Origin: Deltaproteobacteria bacterium
GTDB lineage: Bacteria > Desulfobacterota > Syntrophia > Syntrophales > UBA5619
Assembly: GCA_021372695.1 (NCBI GenBank)
Contig: JAJFTY010000239.1
Span: 76,851 to 140,850 of the forward strand
Direction of reading: 5' to 3'
DNA: 64,000 nucleotides
In this document: piece by piece, positions 1 through 10,395 of the stretch
Position numbering within the stretch: the stretch's first letter is position 1
How the letters are laid out: each line of letters starts with the position of its first letter
Notes under the pieces: model-generated
Databases searched by the model: none
What the model was told of the DNA's origin: nothing
What the model saw: the letters and a program-made list of their open reading frames with translations, nothing else
Made by a program: the position numbers and the translations under genes

Positions 1-92
1 GCTTTTCCCAGCGGCACACCCAGGTTTTCCGAGATTTTCTGGGCGAGCGCCACGTTCGCATTTCCGGTGAACACCCTCATTCTTTCGAGCAT
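1..92 (-). CDS. prs: Ribose-phosphate pyrophosphokinase, N-terminal fragment (continues past window edge)
   Basis: The reverse strand from 92 down to 1 encodes about 30 residues containing FTGNAN, ALAQKI and LGVPLGK, the usual N-terminus of PRPP synthetase, which makes phosphoribosyl pyrophosphate from ribose-5-phosphate and ATP. The ATG at 92-90 has an AAGGA Shine-Dalgarno six bases upstream; an in-frame ATG at 80-78 is less well placed. The rest of the gene lies outside the window. tRNA-Gln and ispE lie just upstream on the same strand, the familiar ispE-tRNA-Gln-prs order. Confidence 0.85.
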   Translation of the reverse strand, partial: MLERMRVFTGNANVALAQKISENLGVPLGK

Positions 93-115
93 TTGAAATC
101 CTTCAACTCATCAAT

Positions 116-190
116 TGGCTGGGGCGGGAGGATTCGAACCTCCGAATGCAGGATCCAAATTCCTGTGTCTTACCGCTTGACGACGCCCCA
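116..190 (-). tRNA. tRNA-Gln (anticodon UUG)
   Basis: The reverse strand folds as a full cloverleaf. The 7-bp acceptor stem has its 5' arm at 190-184 and its 3' arm at 126-120. The anticodon stem CAGGA/TCCTG encloses the loop ATTTGGA, giving anticodon UUG. The T-arm carries GGTTCGAATCC and an encoded CCA lies at 118-116. It sits between ispE and prs on the same strand. Confidence 0.95.
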
Positions 191-259
191 GTTCCGATCC
201 GGACAGCCGTGCGAATCCGGGGCCTCCGCGCACCGGGTCGAAGAACGTGGCCACTTTCC

Positions 260-1093
260 CTACAGGGAGTGAGCCACGAATACCGCCCATGGGGTTCCCC
301 GTCCCAGTTCCTTTTCAGCTCTTCCAGCGGTTTCCCTGTCCGTGAAGACGCCGAAAACGGTCGGTCCGCTTCCCGACATCAGGGCCCCGCGGGCACCGTT
401 TTCCAGCAAAAGGGCCTTGATCTGATCCAGAACGGGATGAAGCCTCGTCGTGACACGCTCCAGGTCGTTCGTGAGGCCGCGGATCAGATCTTCCGTTGTG
501 GAAAAACGAGGGATGCTATAATTTATTCCACCCTTTGTCAATCCCAAATTGAGCTCCTGATAGACCCATTTTGTGGAGATTTCAAAGCCCGGATTGACCA
601 GGACAAACCAGAGGGGCGGGAGGCAGGGGGACTCCGGGAACCGATCGCCGATCCCGCAAGCCCAGGCCGTGTCTCCAAAGATGAAGAAAGGGACGTCCGC
701 GCCGAGACGCGATCCCATTTTCATCAGCTCTTCACGGCTGAGAGGCGATCCATGCATTTTGTTCAGGGTCATGAGGGTCGTGGCGGCGTTGGAACTGCCG
801 CCGCCCAGCCCTGCGGCAATGGGGATGCGCTTCCGGATCGTGATGTCGATGCCGGGAGGTGTACCGATGCGGTCGAAGAAGGCCGCCGCAGCCCGGTAGA
901 CGATGTTGCCCTCGTCCTCGGGCAAGGCTGTACCGGGGCAATGGACCGCAATTCCCCCGCCTCCTGCAAAGGTCATCTCATCGCTGAGACTGATCTTCTG
1001 CATCAGGGAGAGGATGTCATGGTAGCCGTCTTCACGCTTCCGGAGAACGCGCAGGTATAGGTTGATCTTGGCCGGCGACCCCGTCGTGATCAT
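260..1093 (-). CDS. ispE: 4-diphosphocytidyl-2-C-methyl-D-erythritol kinase
   Basis: This 277-residue cytoplasmic GHMP-family kinase phosphorylates CDP-methylerythritol in the MEP isoprenoid pathway. The sequence shows the N-terminal substrate motif PAKINLYL, the glycine-rich ATP loop AAGLGGGSSNAA around residue 95, and the C-terminal SGSGPTVFGVF motif. Length is typical for the family. Its ATG overlaps the stop of the upstream DUF1844 gene (ATGA), which implies translational coupling. Downstream on the same strand are tRNA-Gln and prs. Confidence 0.96.
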   Translation of the reverse strand: MITTGSPAKINLYLRVLRKREDGYHDILSLMQKISLSDEMTFAGGGGIAVHCPGTALPEDEGNIVYRAAAAFFDRIGTPPGIDITIRKRIPIAAGLGGGSSNAATTLMTLNKMHGSPLSREELMKMGSRLGADVPFFIFGDTAWACGIGDRFPESPCLPPLWFVLVNPGFEISTKWVYQELNLGLTKGGINYSIPRFSTTEDLIRGLTNDLERVTTRLHPVLDQIKALLLENGARGALMSGSGPTVFGVFTDRETAGRAEKELGRGTPWAVFVAHSL

Positions 1094-1521
1094 GGACGGG
1101 TCATTTCCTTGATGTACCGCATTCTCAACTCATAGAGGATGTCGTCGAGAAGCTGGTTTTCATCCTCGTCGAGGTTTCCCTTTGTTTTCTCCTTCATGAT
1201 GGTCAAGATGTCGATCGTCTGCTTGGCGGCGGGGAGGTTGCGCTTTGCCTCCTTCGTGACCGGATCGGCGAAATCCCCGAAGTGGTACATGGCCGTCGTG
1301 CTGAGCGAAAAGATGAATCCGGAGAAATTGATCTCAGGCAGGGGGGTATCCTCCGGCTCGGCGGCTGGCTCCTCCGGCGAGGCCGGTGCAGGCTCGGCCG
1401 TGGCTTCCGGTTTCTTCTCCCCTTCCTTCTTCGCCTCTTCCTCCGTTCGCAGGTCGCCGGATTCATCGAAATGGCGGCGATCCTTGATCACGAATCCTTT
1501 TTCTTTCTTCTCCTCATCCAT
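1090..1521 (-). CDS. DUF1844 domain protein
   Basis: A soluble protein of 143 residues. The N-terminal third is charged and low in complexity, rich in Lys, Glu, Pro and Ala. The C-terminal half matches the DUF1844 pattern (FSGFIFSLSTTAMYHFGD, then AKQTIDILTIMKEKTKGNL, then LYELRMRYIKE). The frame is open to 1572, but the ATG at 1521 is preferred because GGAGG lies eight bases upstream; for the ATG at 1527 that site is too close. The function of DUF1844 is not known. Proteins of this family often sit beside ispE in Desulfobacterota (recalled, not checked). The stop overlaps the ispE start. Confidence 0.85.
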   Translation of the reverse strand: MDEEKKEKGFVIKDRRHFDESGDLRTEEEAKKEGEKKPEATAEPAPASPEEPAAEPEDTPLPEINFSGFIFSLSTTAMYHFGDFADPVTKEAKRNLPAAKQTIDILTIMKEKTKGNLDEDENQLLDDILYELRMRYIKEMTRP

Positions 1522-1614
1522 CTCCATATCCTCCCTCGTATCAAGACGGGTCAGGCCGGTCCGCCCCGGCAAATCCGGGATCGGAGCCGGCCGTGAACCG
1601 CAGAGCTACGACGT

Positions 1615-2463
1615 TTAACGCGGTCTCATGCTTCGCAGACGGGCGATCCGCTCCTCGATCGGCGGATGGGTGCTGAAGAGGTTCATCAGCGACCGTCCCG
1701 TCAGGGGATTCACGATGAACATGTGAGCCGTCGAAGGGTTGGCATTCATGGGGATCGCCTGGGAGGCCCGCGAGAGCTTTTCCAGGGCGCCCGCCAGACC
1801 GTAAGGCTTTCCCGATATCTTTGCCCCGCCCTCGTCGGCCAGGTACTCCCGCGATCGGGAGATGGCCATCTGGATCAGCGTGGCAGCGATCGGGGCAAGG
1901 ATGGCCATGACGATCAGGCCGACGATGTTGCTGCCGCCCTCGTCGTCATCGCTGCGGCCCCCGCCGAACATCGCGGCCCACTGGGCCATGTTGGCCAGCA
2001 TGACGATGGCCCCGGCCAGCGTCGCGGCGATCGAACCCACCAGGATGTCCCGGTTACGGATGTGGGTCAGCTCATGGGCCAGGACACCCTCCAGTTCATC
2101 GCGGCCGAGGATCCGGAGGATTCCCTCCGTGACGGCCACCACGGCGTGATTCTCGTTTCGTCCCGTGGCAAAGGCGTTCGGGGTCTCCTCGGGGATGATA
2201 TAGACGCGCGGCATCGGCATGCCGGCCCGGAGCGCCAGATCCTTCACCATCGCGTACAGCTCCGGGGCCTGAGCCTCCGTGACCGGCTGGGCATGGTACA
2301 TGCTGAGGACGATCTTGTCGGAAAACCAGTAGCTGCCGAAATTCATGACCATCGCGAAGATAAAGGCGATGACGACGCCGTGCTGGCCGCCGAACCAGCC
2401 GCCGATCAGCATGAGCAGGCCCGTCAATGCGCCGAGCAGAAGCCCTGTCTTAAGCGTGTTCAT
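1615..2463 (-). CDS. htpX: Membrane zinc metalloprotease HtpX
   Basis: An M48 family inner-membrane protease of 282 residues involved in quality control of membrane proteins. Two hydrophobic segments lie near the N-terminus (about residues 7-22 and 30-45). The zinc-binding HELTH motif is in [13 protein letters not shown] (about residue 130). Two further hydrophobic stretches flank a Gly/Asp-rich loop ([11 protein letters not shown]), and a downstream Glu in [10 protein letters not shown] probably completes the zinc site. It is on the same strand as clpB and near rpoH, so this is a proteostasis neighbourhood. Confidence 0.95.
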   Translation of the reverse strand: MNTLKTGLLLGALTGLLMLIGGWFGGQHGVVIAFIFAMVMNFGSYWFSDKIVLSMYHAQPVTEAQAPELYAMVKDLALRAGMPMPRVYIIPEETPNAFATGRNENHAVVAVTEGILRILGRDELEGVLAHELTHIRNRDILVGSIAATLAGAIVMLANMAQWAAMFGGGRSDDDEGGSNIVGLIVMAILAPIAATLIQMAISRSREYLADEGGAKISGKPYGLAGALEKLSRASQAIPMNANPSTAHMFIVNPLTGRSLMNLFSTHPPIEERIARLRSMRPR

Positions 2464-2502
2464 GTATGTTTTTCTCCTTGAGAAATAGATTCATTCCCTC
2501 GT

Positions 2503-2545
2503 ACCCGGTCGGCGAAACGGTCAAAGCCGCTCTCGCTGACCGGGT
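2503..2545. other. Stem-loop between clpB and htpX
   Basis: An inverted repeat of 13 bp, one pair being G-U (2503-2515 with 2533-2545), encloses a 17-base loop in the 102-base gap between clpB and htpX. No U-tract follows on the minus strand, so it is not a classical intrinsic terminator. It may stabilise or attenuate a clpB-htpX transcript. Confidence 0.4.
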
Positions 2546-2565
2546 TCAGAATTATGATGCCCGGC

Positions 2566-5148
<2,583 letters not shown>

Positions 5149-5252
5149 TTCAAGTTTCCTCCTGTATGCCCAGACATATGATCCATGATGGCCAGAGCCC
5201 CCCGTCCCTCCGTTCTTAAGGGAAAGGTGACCGATGGGTTCGGCCTGTCGCC

Positions 5253-5282
5253 CCGAAGGGGCGGCGGCTTGTTTTTTCAAGG
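5253..5282 (-). promoter_or_regulatory. Putative sigma-32 heat-shock promoter of clpB
   Basis: On the minus strand CCTTGAA (5282-5276) is followed after 14 bases by CCCCTTCGG (5261-5253). This resembles the sigma-32 consensus (CTTGAA, 13-15 bases, CCCCATNT). The predicted start near 5246 would give a leader of roughly 100 bases before clpB. The CCCC element also forms part of the small palindrome CCCCTTCGGGG. Confidence 0.5.
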
Positions 5283-5436
5283 TTTCTCATAGCGTGCGTA
5301 AGGTAAACATCGATCCGGGGATGTCAAGAATGGACCGGTCCGCCGGGTCGGAGCGGGCAGCCCTGATGGTGGACGTTTGATCGCCCGGGCAGCCGGCTTT
5401 TCGGCGGACTAGAGAGGGTCAACGGGGTGAAAAGGG

Positions 5437-5465
5437 TTGACTGACCCCGGACATCCCTGTATAAA
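5437..5465 (+). promoter_or_regulatory. Putative sigma-70 promoter of rpoH
   Basis: TTGACT (5437-5442), a 17-base spacer and TATAAA (5460-5465) make a near-consensus vegetative promoter. Transcription would start at about 5472, downstream of the first in-frame ATG of rpoH at 5468, so that ATG could not be used on this transcript. Confidence 0.65.
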
Positions 5466-5500
5466 ATATGGCCTATTATCAGGGTCTGGGAGGGAAGGAT

Positions 5501-6361
5501 TTGGAAGTTCCGGCTGTTACAGGGACGCTCGACGTCTACATGGCGGAGATCAACCGCTTTTCGATTTTGACGGCCGAGGAGGAGTTCCGCCTCGCCGTGA
5601 GGCTGAAGAAGTACAACGACATGGAGGCTGCGGAGAAACTCGTCGTTTCGAACCTGCGGTTCGTGGTCAAGATCGCCCACGAATACCGGAATTACGGGAT
5701 CAAACTGGCCGATCTGGTGCAGGAGGGGAACATCGGCCTGATGCACGCCGTCAAGAAGTTCGATCCCTACAAGGGCTACCGGCTCATCTCCTATGCCGTC
5801 TGGTGGATCCGCGCTTATATCCAGAACTACATCATCAAGTCGTGGAGCTTGGTTAAGATCGGAACGACCCAGGCGCAGCGCAAGCTCTTCTTCAAGCTGA
5901 GCCAGGCCCGCAGGAGGCTGGAGAGCCTCTCGGAGAAGCGGCCTGAATTCGAGGAGATCGCAAAGACCCTCGGGGTCCGGCCGGAGGAGATCGCAGAGAT
6001 GGAGGTACGGATGAGCAGCCGCGACCTCTCCCTCGACGCCACGGTGAGCGAGGAAGGCGATTCCACGCACATGGACCATCTGACCTACGAGGGCGACGAT
6101 CAGGAGACGCTGCTGATCCGGAAGGAGGAGCGGGAACTGGTCCAGCGGAACATCGCCGGTGCTCTGGCGGGACTGAACGAAAAAGAGAGCTTCATCATCC
6201 ACCATCGCGTGATGGCGGATAACCCTTTGACCCTCCAGGCGATCGGCGACCGGTATCACATCACCCGGGAGCGGGCCAGGCAGATCGAAAAACAGGCCCT
6301 GCGGAAACTCTCCATGGCCATTCCCTATCTGGGAAAGGAAACCAAACTGATCGAGGCCTGA
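5501..6361 (+). CDS. rpoH: Heat-shock sigma factor RpoH (sigma-32)
   Basis: A 286-residue sigma-70 family factor of the RpoH class. Region 2 shows the core-binding stretch LVVSNLRFVVKIAHEY, then DLVQEGNIGLMHAVKKFDPYKGYRLISYAVWWIRA. The RpoH-box-like region ATTQAQRKLFFKL is nearly intact (GTTQAQRKLFFKL). Region 4 holds a helix-turn-helix (LTLQAIGDRYHITRERARQIE). The frame opens at ATG 5468, but that codon has no ribosome-binding site and lies upstream of the predicted transcription start. The TTG at 5501 has GGGAGGG seven bases upstream and gives a length close to E. coli RpoH. It is divergent from clpB. Confidence 0.93.
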   Translation: MEVPAVTGTLDVYMAEINRFSILTAEEEFRLAVRLKKYNDMEAAEKLVVSNLRFVVKIAHEYRNYGIKLADLVQEGNIGLMHAVKKFDPYKGYRLISYAVWWIRAYIQNYIIKSWSLVKIGTTQAQRKLFFKLSQARRRLESLSEKRPEFEEIAKTLGVRPEEIAEMEVRMSSRDLSLDATVSEEGDSTHMDHLTYEGDDQETLLIRKEERELVQRNIAGALAGLNEKESFIIHHRVMADNPLTLQAIGDRYHITRERARQIEKQALRKLSMAIPYLGKETKLIEA

Positions 6362-6378
6362 CGGCTTTCACACGGACA

Positions 6379-7740
6379 TCAGACCTGGGCGGCATCATCG
6401 GGCCGCGCCAGGTTCTCGAAGCGGGTGTATTTTTCCTGAAAGGCGAGCTTCACGGTGCCCGTGGGTCCGTTTCTCTGCTTGCCGATGATGATCTCGGCGA
6501 TCCCCTTTTCCGGGTTGTCTTCCGACCGGTTGTACACCTCGTCCCGGTAGATGAAGGCAATCACATCCGCGTCCTGCTCGATGGCGCCGGATTCCCGGAG
6601 ATCGGCCATCTGCGGTTTCCGGTTTGGCCTGTCCTCCACCTTGCGGTTCAACTGCGACAGCGCAATCACGGGGAGGTTCAACTCCTTCGCCAGAGCCTTG
6701 AGGGAGCGGCTGATTTCGGAGATCTCCTGCTCCCGCGAATCCTTGAAAGCGCTTCCGCGCATGAGCTGCAGGTAGTCGAGGACGATGAGCCCCAGGCCGG
6801 ATTCGGCCTTCAGGCGCCGGGACTTGGCCTTCATTTCGATCACGGTGATAGCCGGGGTGTCATCGATGTAGATCGGAGCGTCCGAGAGGCGGCCCGCGGC
6901 GGTGGTCAGTTTCGGCCAGTCCGTCTCGCCGAGGAATCCCTTGCGGAGGCGCTGCGAATCCACGCGGGCCTCCGCGGCCAGCATACGTGTCGCGAGCTGT
7001 TCCCTGGCCATTTCGAGGGAGAAGACGGCGACGGGAACGCCCATCTCGAGTGCGGCGAACTGTGCGATGTTTAGGGCAAAGGCGGTCTTGCCCATGCTTG
7101 GCCGTCCGGCGATGATGATGAGATCGGAGTTCTGGAGCCCCGAAGTCAGGTCGTCCAGTTTGTCGAAGCCGGTTGCCACCCCGGTGATCAGCTCTTTTCT
7201 GGCGTAGAGCCGCTCGATCGTCTTGAAGCTGTCCTTGATGATCTCCCGGATGGGATAAAAAGAGGGGCGGATCTTGTTTTCGGAGATCTCGAAGATGGCA
7301 TGTTCCGCCTCATCCAGAACCTGATCGACCTCCATGCCGGCATCGTAGCTCTTGTTGAGGATGTCGGTCGCTGTGCCGATCAGCCCGCGCAGGATGCTCT
7401 TCTCCTTGATGATCTTGGCGTAGTAGGCGATGTTGGCCGCCGAGGCGACGTTGTCCACGAGTGACGAGAGATAGGCCGTTCCCCCGACCTGCTCCAGCCG
7501 TTTCTGATCCTTCATGATGTTGCTGAGCGTGATCAGATCGCAGGGCTCGTTGCGGTTGGAGAGCTCGATGATGGCGCCGAAGATCCTCCGGTGGGCGTCG
7601 CTGTAGAAATCGGACGGACCCAGCACCTCCAGAACCGTGTTCAGGGCCAGATTGTCCAGCAGGATGCCTCCCAGAACGGACTGCTCCGCTTCGAGGTTCT
7701 GGGGGGGCACCTTGTGGAGGGAGGCGTCGATGTCATTCAT
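6379..7740 (-). CDS. dnaB: Replicative DNA helicase DnaB
   Basis: A 453-residue hexameric helicase that unwinds DNA at the replication fork. The N-terminal primase-interacting domain (PPQNLEAEQSVLGGILLDN) is followed by a RecA-like ATPase with Walker A AGRPSMGKTAFALN, Walker B VLDYLQLM and the SREQEISEISRSLKALAKEL segment. The frame extends to 7806, but the ATG at 7740, with GAGGG eight bases upstream, gives the standard N-terminus. It follows rplI by 31 bases, a common rpsF-rpsR-rplI-dnaB arrangement. It converges on rpoH, with 17 bases between the two stops and no obvious terminator. Confidence 0.97.
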   Translation of the reverse strand: MNDIDASLHKVPPQNLEAEQSVLGGILLDNLALNTVLEVLGPSDFYSDAHRRIFGAIIELSNRNEPCDLITLSNIMKDQKRLEQVGGTAYLSSLVDNVASAANIAYYAKIIKEKSILRGLIGTATDILNKSYDAGMEVDQVLDEAEHAIFEISENKIRPSFYPIREIIKDSFKTIERLYARKELITGVATGFDKLDDLTSGLQNSDLIIIAGRPSMGKTAFALNIAQFAALEMGVPVAVFSLEMAREQLATRMLAAEARVDSQRLRKGFLGETDWPKLTTAAGRLSDAPIYIDDTPAITVIEMKAKSRRLKAESGLGLIVLDYLQLMRGSAFKDSREQEISEISRSLKALAKELNLPVIALSQLNRKVEDRPNRKPQMADLRESGAIEQDADVIAFIYRDEVYNRSEDNPEKGIAEIIIGKQRNGPTGTVKLAFQEKYTRFENLARPDDAAQV

Positions 7741-7771
7741 GGCGGAAACCCTCGCGGGTCGATGGCTGTGA

Positions 7772-8218
7772 TCAGGTCTCGGCAACGACAACGACCTTGA
7801 TCTCACCCGTCACGCCAGCGCTCAGCTTGATCCGGACGGGGTACTCACCCAGTGCCTTGATCGGCTCATCCAGGAGGACGCTCTTCTTGTCGACTTCGAT
7901 TCCCTGGGCGACCAGCGCCTCCTCGATGTCCTTTGCGCCGACGGAGCCGAACAGTTTCTCCTGCTCGCCGACGCGGCGGGCGATCGTGCAGGTCACCTCA
8001 CTCAACCGGCGTGACATCTCTTCGGCCTGTTTCTGGATCTTGTCCGCTTGCAGCAGGATGCGCTTTCTTTCGTGTTCAAAGGCCTTGAGATTCCCCGTGC
8101 TCGCCTGGGCGGCCAGCCCTTTGGGAATCAGGAAATTGCGCGCGTAGCCATCTGCAACCTTGACGAGATCTCCCGCCTTGCCGAGAGACTCCACGTTCTG
8201 CTTCAGTACGACCTTCAT
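7772..8218 (-). CDS. rplI: 50S ribosomal protein L9
   Basis: A 148-residue bL9 protein. It has the usual N-terminal domain (MKVVLKQNVESLGKAGDLVKV, then GYARNFLIPKGLA), a long connecting helix and a C-terminal rRNA-binding domain ending in IKVVVVAET. The ATG at 8218 has AAGGAGGT just upstream. The frame is open further upstream, but that extension does not resemble L9. It lies between the DUF2232 membrane protein and dnaB. Confidence 0.97.
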   Translation of the reverse strand: MKVVLKQNVESLGKAGDLVKVADGYARNFLIPKGLAAQASTGNLKAFEHERKRILLQADKIQKQAEEMSRRLSEVTCTIARRVGEQEKLFGSVGAKDIEEALVAQGIEVDKKSVLLDEPIKALGEYPVRIKLSAGVTGEIKVVVVAET

Positions 8219-8265
8219 ATTACCTCCTTGGGGGAAACGGCGGCTTTGGCCGTCGCCCGATTGAT

Positions 8266-9198
8266 TTACGCGGGGGAGTCTTTGGGTCCCCCGAGCCGTT
8301 TTCTGAAATCGACCCACATGTCGAATAGACCGAAGGCGATCACGATAATGAGCATATACTGCTGAATCAGCAGCAGGGTGTAGAACAGCCATCTGAACGC
8401 GATGGGCACCCGCTTCTCCCGGAAGAAGAAAGCGGCGATGGCAAGCCCTTGGAACAGGTAGGTCAGGCTGCAGAGAATCAGGAGGTTCATCCCGACGATG
8501 GCGGTCCCGTCCAGAGGGAGCATGACCATGATCCCGGCGGCGATCAGCACCCAGACGAGCCGATCCGGCGCCTTCCAGGTGGCCAGATCGCCGAAATCGG
8601 GAAAGGGGATACCGCTCCGCCGGAAGAGGATCCGTCCGGTAAGCAGGTTGATCCACACGGTGAGCGCGGCGCCCGACAGGGCCAGGCCCGGGAAAATCGC
8701 CGTCAGCAGATGGGTGATCTGCGGCGCGTTTTCCCGGATCAGTTGGACCTGCTCCTCCGAGATATTCAACTGGGCATACAACTTTATATTTTCCCTGACG
8801 ATCGCGCCGACGTAGAGCTCAAGAGCCTGCCAGGGAGCGATGCCCGTTCGGAACGCATGATAAAGAACGAAGCCGGCGATGCAGCCCGATAGCGCAAGCG
8901 ACGCCAGCAGCACTGTCTTTTCGACAGAAAGCCGCCGTTTCAGGACTTCGGAGAGCATGATGCCGGTAAACCCGATCATAAGCAGAACGATCAGGTTGGC
9001 GCCTTGTCCCAGAAGAACGAGAATGCCGTAAGTTGCCAGCAGCGAAACGCCCAGGACAGCAAACCCGCTCCGCCTGCCCAGACGGGAGCAGTAGTAGAGG
9101 ATCGGCAGCGGCGTGAGCATGACGACCACCGGGCCGACGATGGGTATCAGGACGACGATCAGAAAGGTGAGCGTCAGAACCGCTCCGCCCTGGATCAT
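8266..9198 (-). CDS. DUF2232 (YybS-like) membrane protein
   Basis: A polytopic inner-membrane protein of about 310 residues with seven to eight hydrophobic segments. Its N-terminal pattern (GGAVLTLTFLIVVLIPIVGP, then LTPLPILYYCSRLGRRSGF) is typical of DUF2232. The family lies between rpsR and rplI in many bacteria, and its biochemical role is not established. The start is uncertain: the frame opens at ATG 9324, but the first 42 residues are polar and unlike the family, so ATG 9198 is preferred although its ribosome-binding site is weak. Confidence 0.8.
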   Translation of the reverse strand: MIQGGAVLTLTFLIVVLIPIVGPVVVMLTPLPILYYCSRLGRRSGFAVLGVSLLATYGILVLLGQGANLIVLLMIGFTGIMLSEVLKRRLSVEKTVLLASLALSGCIAGFVLYHAFRTGIAPWQALELYVGAIVRENIKLYAQLNISEEQVQLIRENAPQITHLLTAIFPGLALSGAALTVWINLLTGRILFRRSGIPFPDFGDLATWKAPDRLVWVLIAAGIMVMLPLDGTAIVGMNLLILCSLTYLFQGLAIAAFFFREKRVPIAFRWLFYTLLLIQQYMLIIVIAFGLFDMWVDFRKRLGGPKDSPA

Positions 9199-9459
9199 GT
9201 CGCGATGAGATAAAGGACCCTTTTCTCTATCCAAGTGCTTGAACCCGTCTGCGCCGATGCCCTGAAAGAGGAGGTCGTGCCGGCGTTTCTGCGGCTCTCC
9301 GCTCCTCGCCGAGCGCCGGGCCATTCAGGATCTGCTCCGGCAAAGCGGGGAGGATGTGGATCCCGGAAAGGACAAGCGTGACCCCGCCCTTATCCCGCCC
9401 GCGGGAGCTGAAGGGTAAAGACGCGATATGGTCCCGGCGTCAAACCTCTGCCGGAGCCT

Positions 9460-9738
9460 CTATCCCTCGGACACGACAAAAGGCAGCAGGGCGATCGTCC
9501 GCGCCCTCTTGATGGCCACGGTCAATTCCCGCTGATGTTTTGCACAGTTTCCCGTGATCCGGCGAGGCATGATCTTGCCTCTCTCCGTGGTGAAATCCCG
9601 GAGTGTCTGCGTCTCCTTGTACTCGATCTTCAGGTTCGAGTCGGTGCAGAAACGGCAGAACTTCCGCCGGTGGAAGAACTTTTTCTGTGGTCTGGCCCCC
9701 GGTCTGGCCGGGCCTCTGGGTGCAGGTGTAAAAGCCAT
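9460..9738 (-). CDS. rpsR: 30S ribosomal protein S18
   Basis: A 92-residue bS18 protein with the family signature KFCRFC and [19 protein letters not shown], then [23 protein letters not shown]. The start is taken at ATG 9738, three bases after the rpsF stop; a TTG two codons earlier (9744) would overlap rpsF and cannot be excluded. It is co-transcribed with rpsF, and S18 binds S6 in the 30S platform. Confidence 0.97.
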   Translation of the reverse strand: MAFTPAPRGPARPGARPQKKFFHRRKFCRFCTDSNLKIEYKETQTLRDFTTERGKIMPRRITGNCAKHQRELTVAIKRARTIALLPFVVSEG

Positions 9739-9740
9739 GA

Positions 9741-10217
9741 TCAATCAACCCCCTTTGCGTCTGTCTTCGTCTCTTCCGCTGCCGCTGGCTGAACTTCCGC
9801 CGGAATCGGGGCGGGTGCTTCAACCGGAGCGGCGGCCGGAGTCGTTGCGGGGGCAACCACGGCCTCCTCCTTCTTTTCCGCCTTCTGTGCGGCTTCGGCG
9901 ATCTCCTTCTCAAGTGCGGCGGCATCGACCGCCTCTTCCTTGAGAACGGTCATGAACTTCAGGATCTTGTCGTTGATCTTGAGGTTCCGTTCCAGTTCGT
10001 TGACGGCCGCGCTTTCGCTTGCGTAGTCGATCAGAATGTAGAATCCCCGGGCCTGCTTCTTGATGGCGTAGGCAAGCCGCCTCTTTCCCCACCGTTCGAC
10101 CTTGACCAGGATGCCCTTCTGGCCCGTGATGATCGCGCTGTAACGGGCGATGAGGCTGCTCAGTTCATCCTCGGAAAGGTCGACATGGGCAATCAGTATT
10201 GTCTCGTATCTCCTCAA
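9741..10217 (-). CDS. rpsF: 30S ribosomal protein S6 with long C-terminal extension
   Basis: A 158-residue bS6 protein. The first 95 or so residues are the standard domain ([17 protein letters not shown], then [20 protein letters not shown]). About 60 residues then follow, rich in Ala, Glu, Pro and Lys, and look disordered. The start codon is TTG (10217-10215), five bases after GGAGG; no in-frame ATG is suitable. The Shine-Dalgarno sequence is part of a leader structure that could mediate S6:S18 autoregulation. First gene of the rpsF-rpsR-DUF2232-rplI-dnaB group. Confidence 0.96.
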   Translation of the reverse strand: MRRYETILIAHVDLSEDELSSLIARYSAIITGQKGILVKVERWGKRRLAYAIKKQARGFYILIDYASESAAVNELERNLKINDKILKFMTVLKEEAVDAAALEKEIAEAAQKAEKKEEAVVAPATTPAAAPVEAPAPIPAEVQPAAAEETKTDAKGVD

Positions 10218-10222
10218 TGCTT

Positions 10223-10269
10223 CCTCCTTTCGGCTCTAAAGCCCGGACCCCAAGTCCGGGCAAGGAGAG
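10223..10269 (-). promoter_or_regulatory. rpsF leader, S6:S18-binding type RNA motif
   Basis: The minus-strand RNA can pair CTCCTT (from 10267) with AAGGAG (to 10224), which includes the rpsF Shine-Dalgarno sequence. Inside this stem lies a perfect 8-bp hairpin (10261-10254 with 10248-10241) and a 3'-side bulge TTTAGAGCCG carrying CCG. A CCG bulge next to a hairpin is the published hallmark of S6:S18 autoregulatory leaders. A TATAGA hexamer at 10296-10291 would place the transcript start just upstream. The fold was read by eye. Confidence 0.55.
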
Positions 10270-10395
10270 ACCATAAAAATGAATAGCCCTTCTATAACAA
10301 GTCACCGTCGAAATCAAGACATTTGTCACCAGGGTGGGCGATGTGGAAGTGAACGGTCGCCAGCCGACGTAGAAACTCCACCTGTGGAAATTTTT

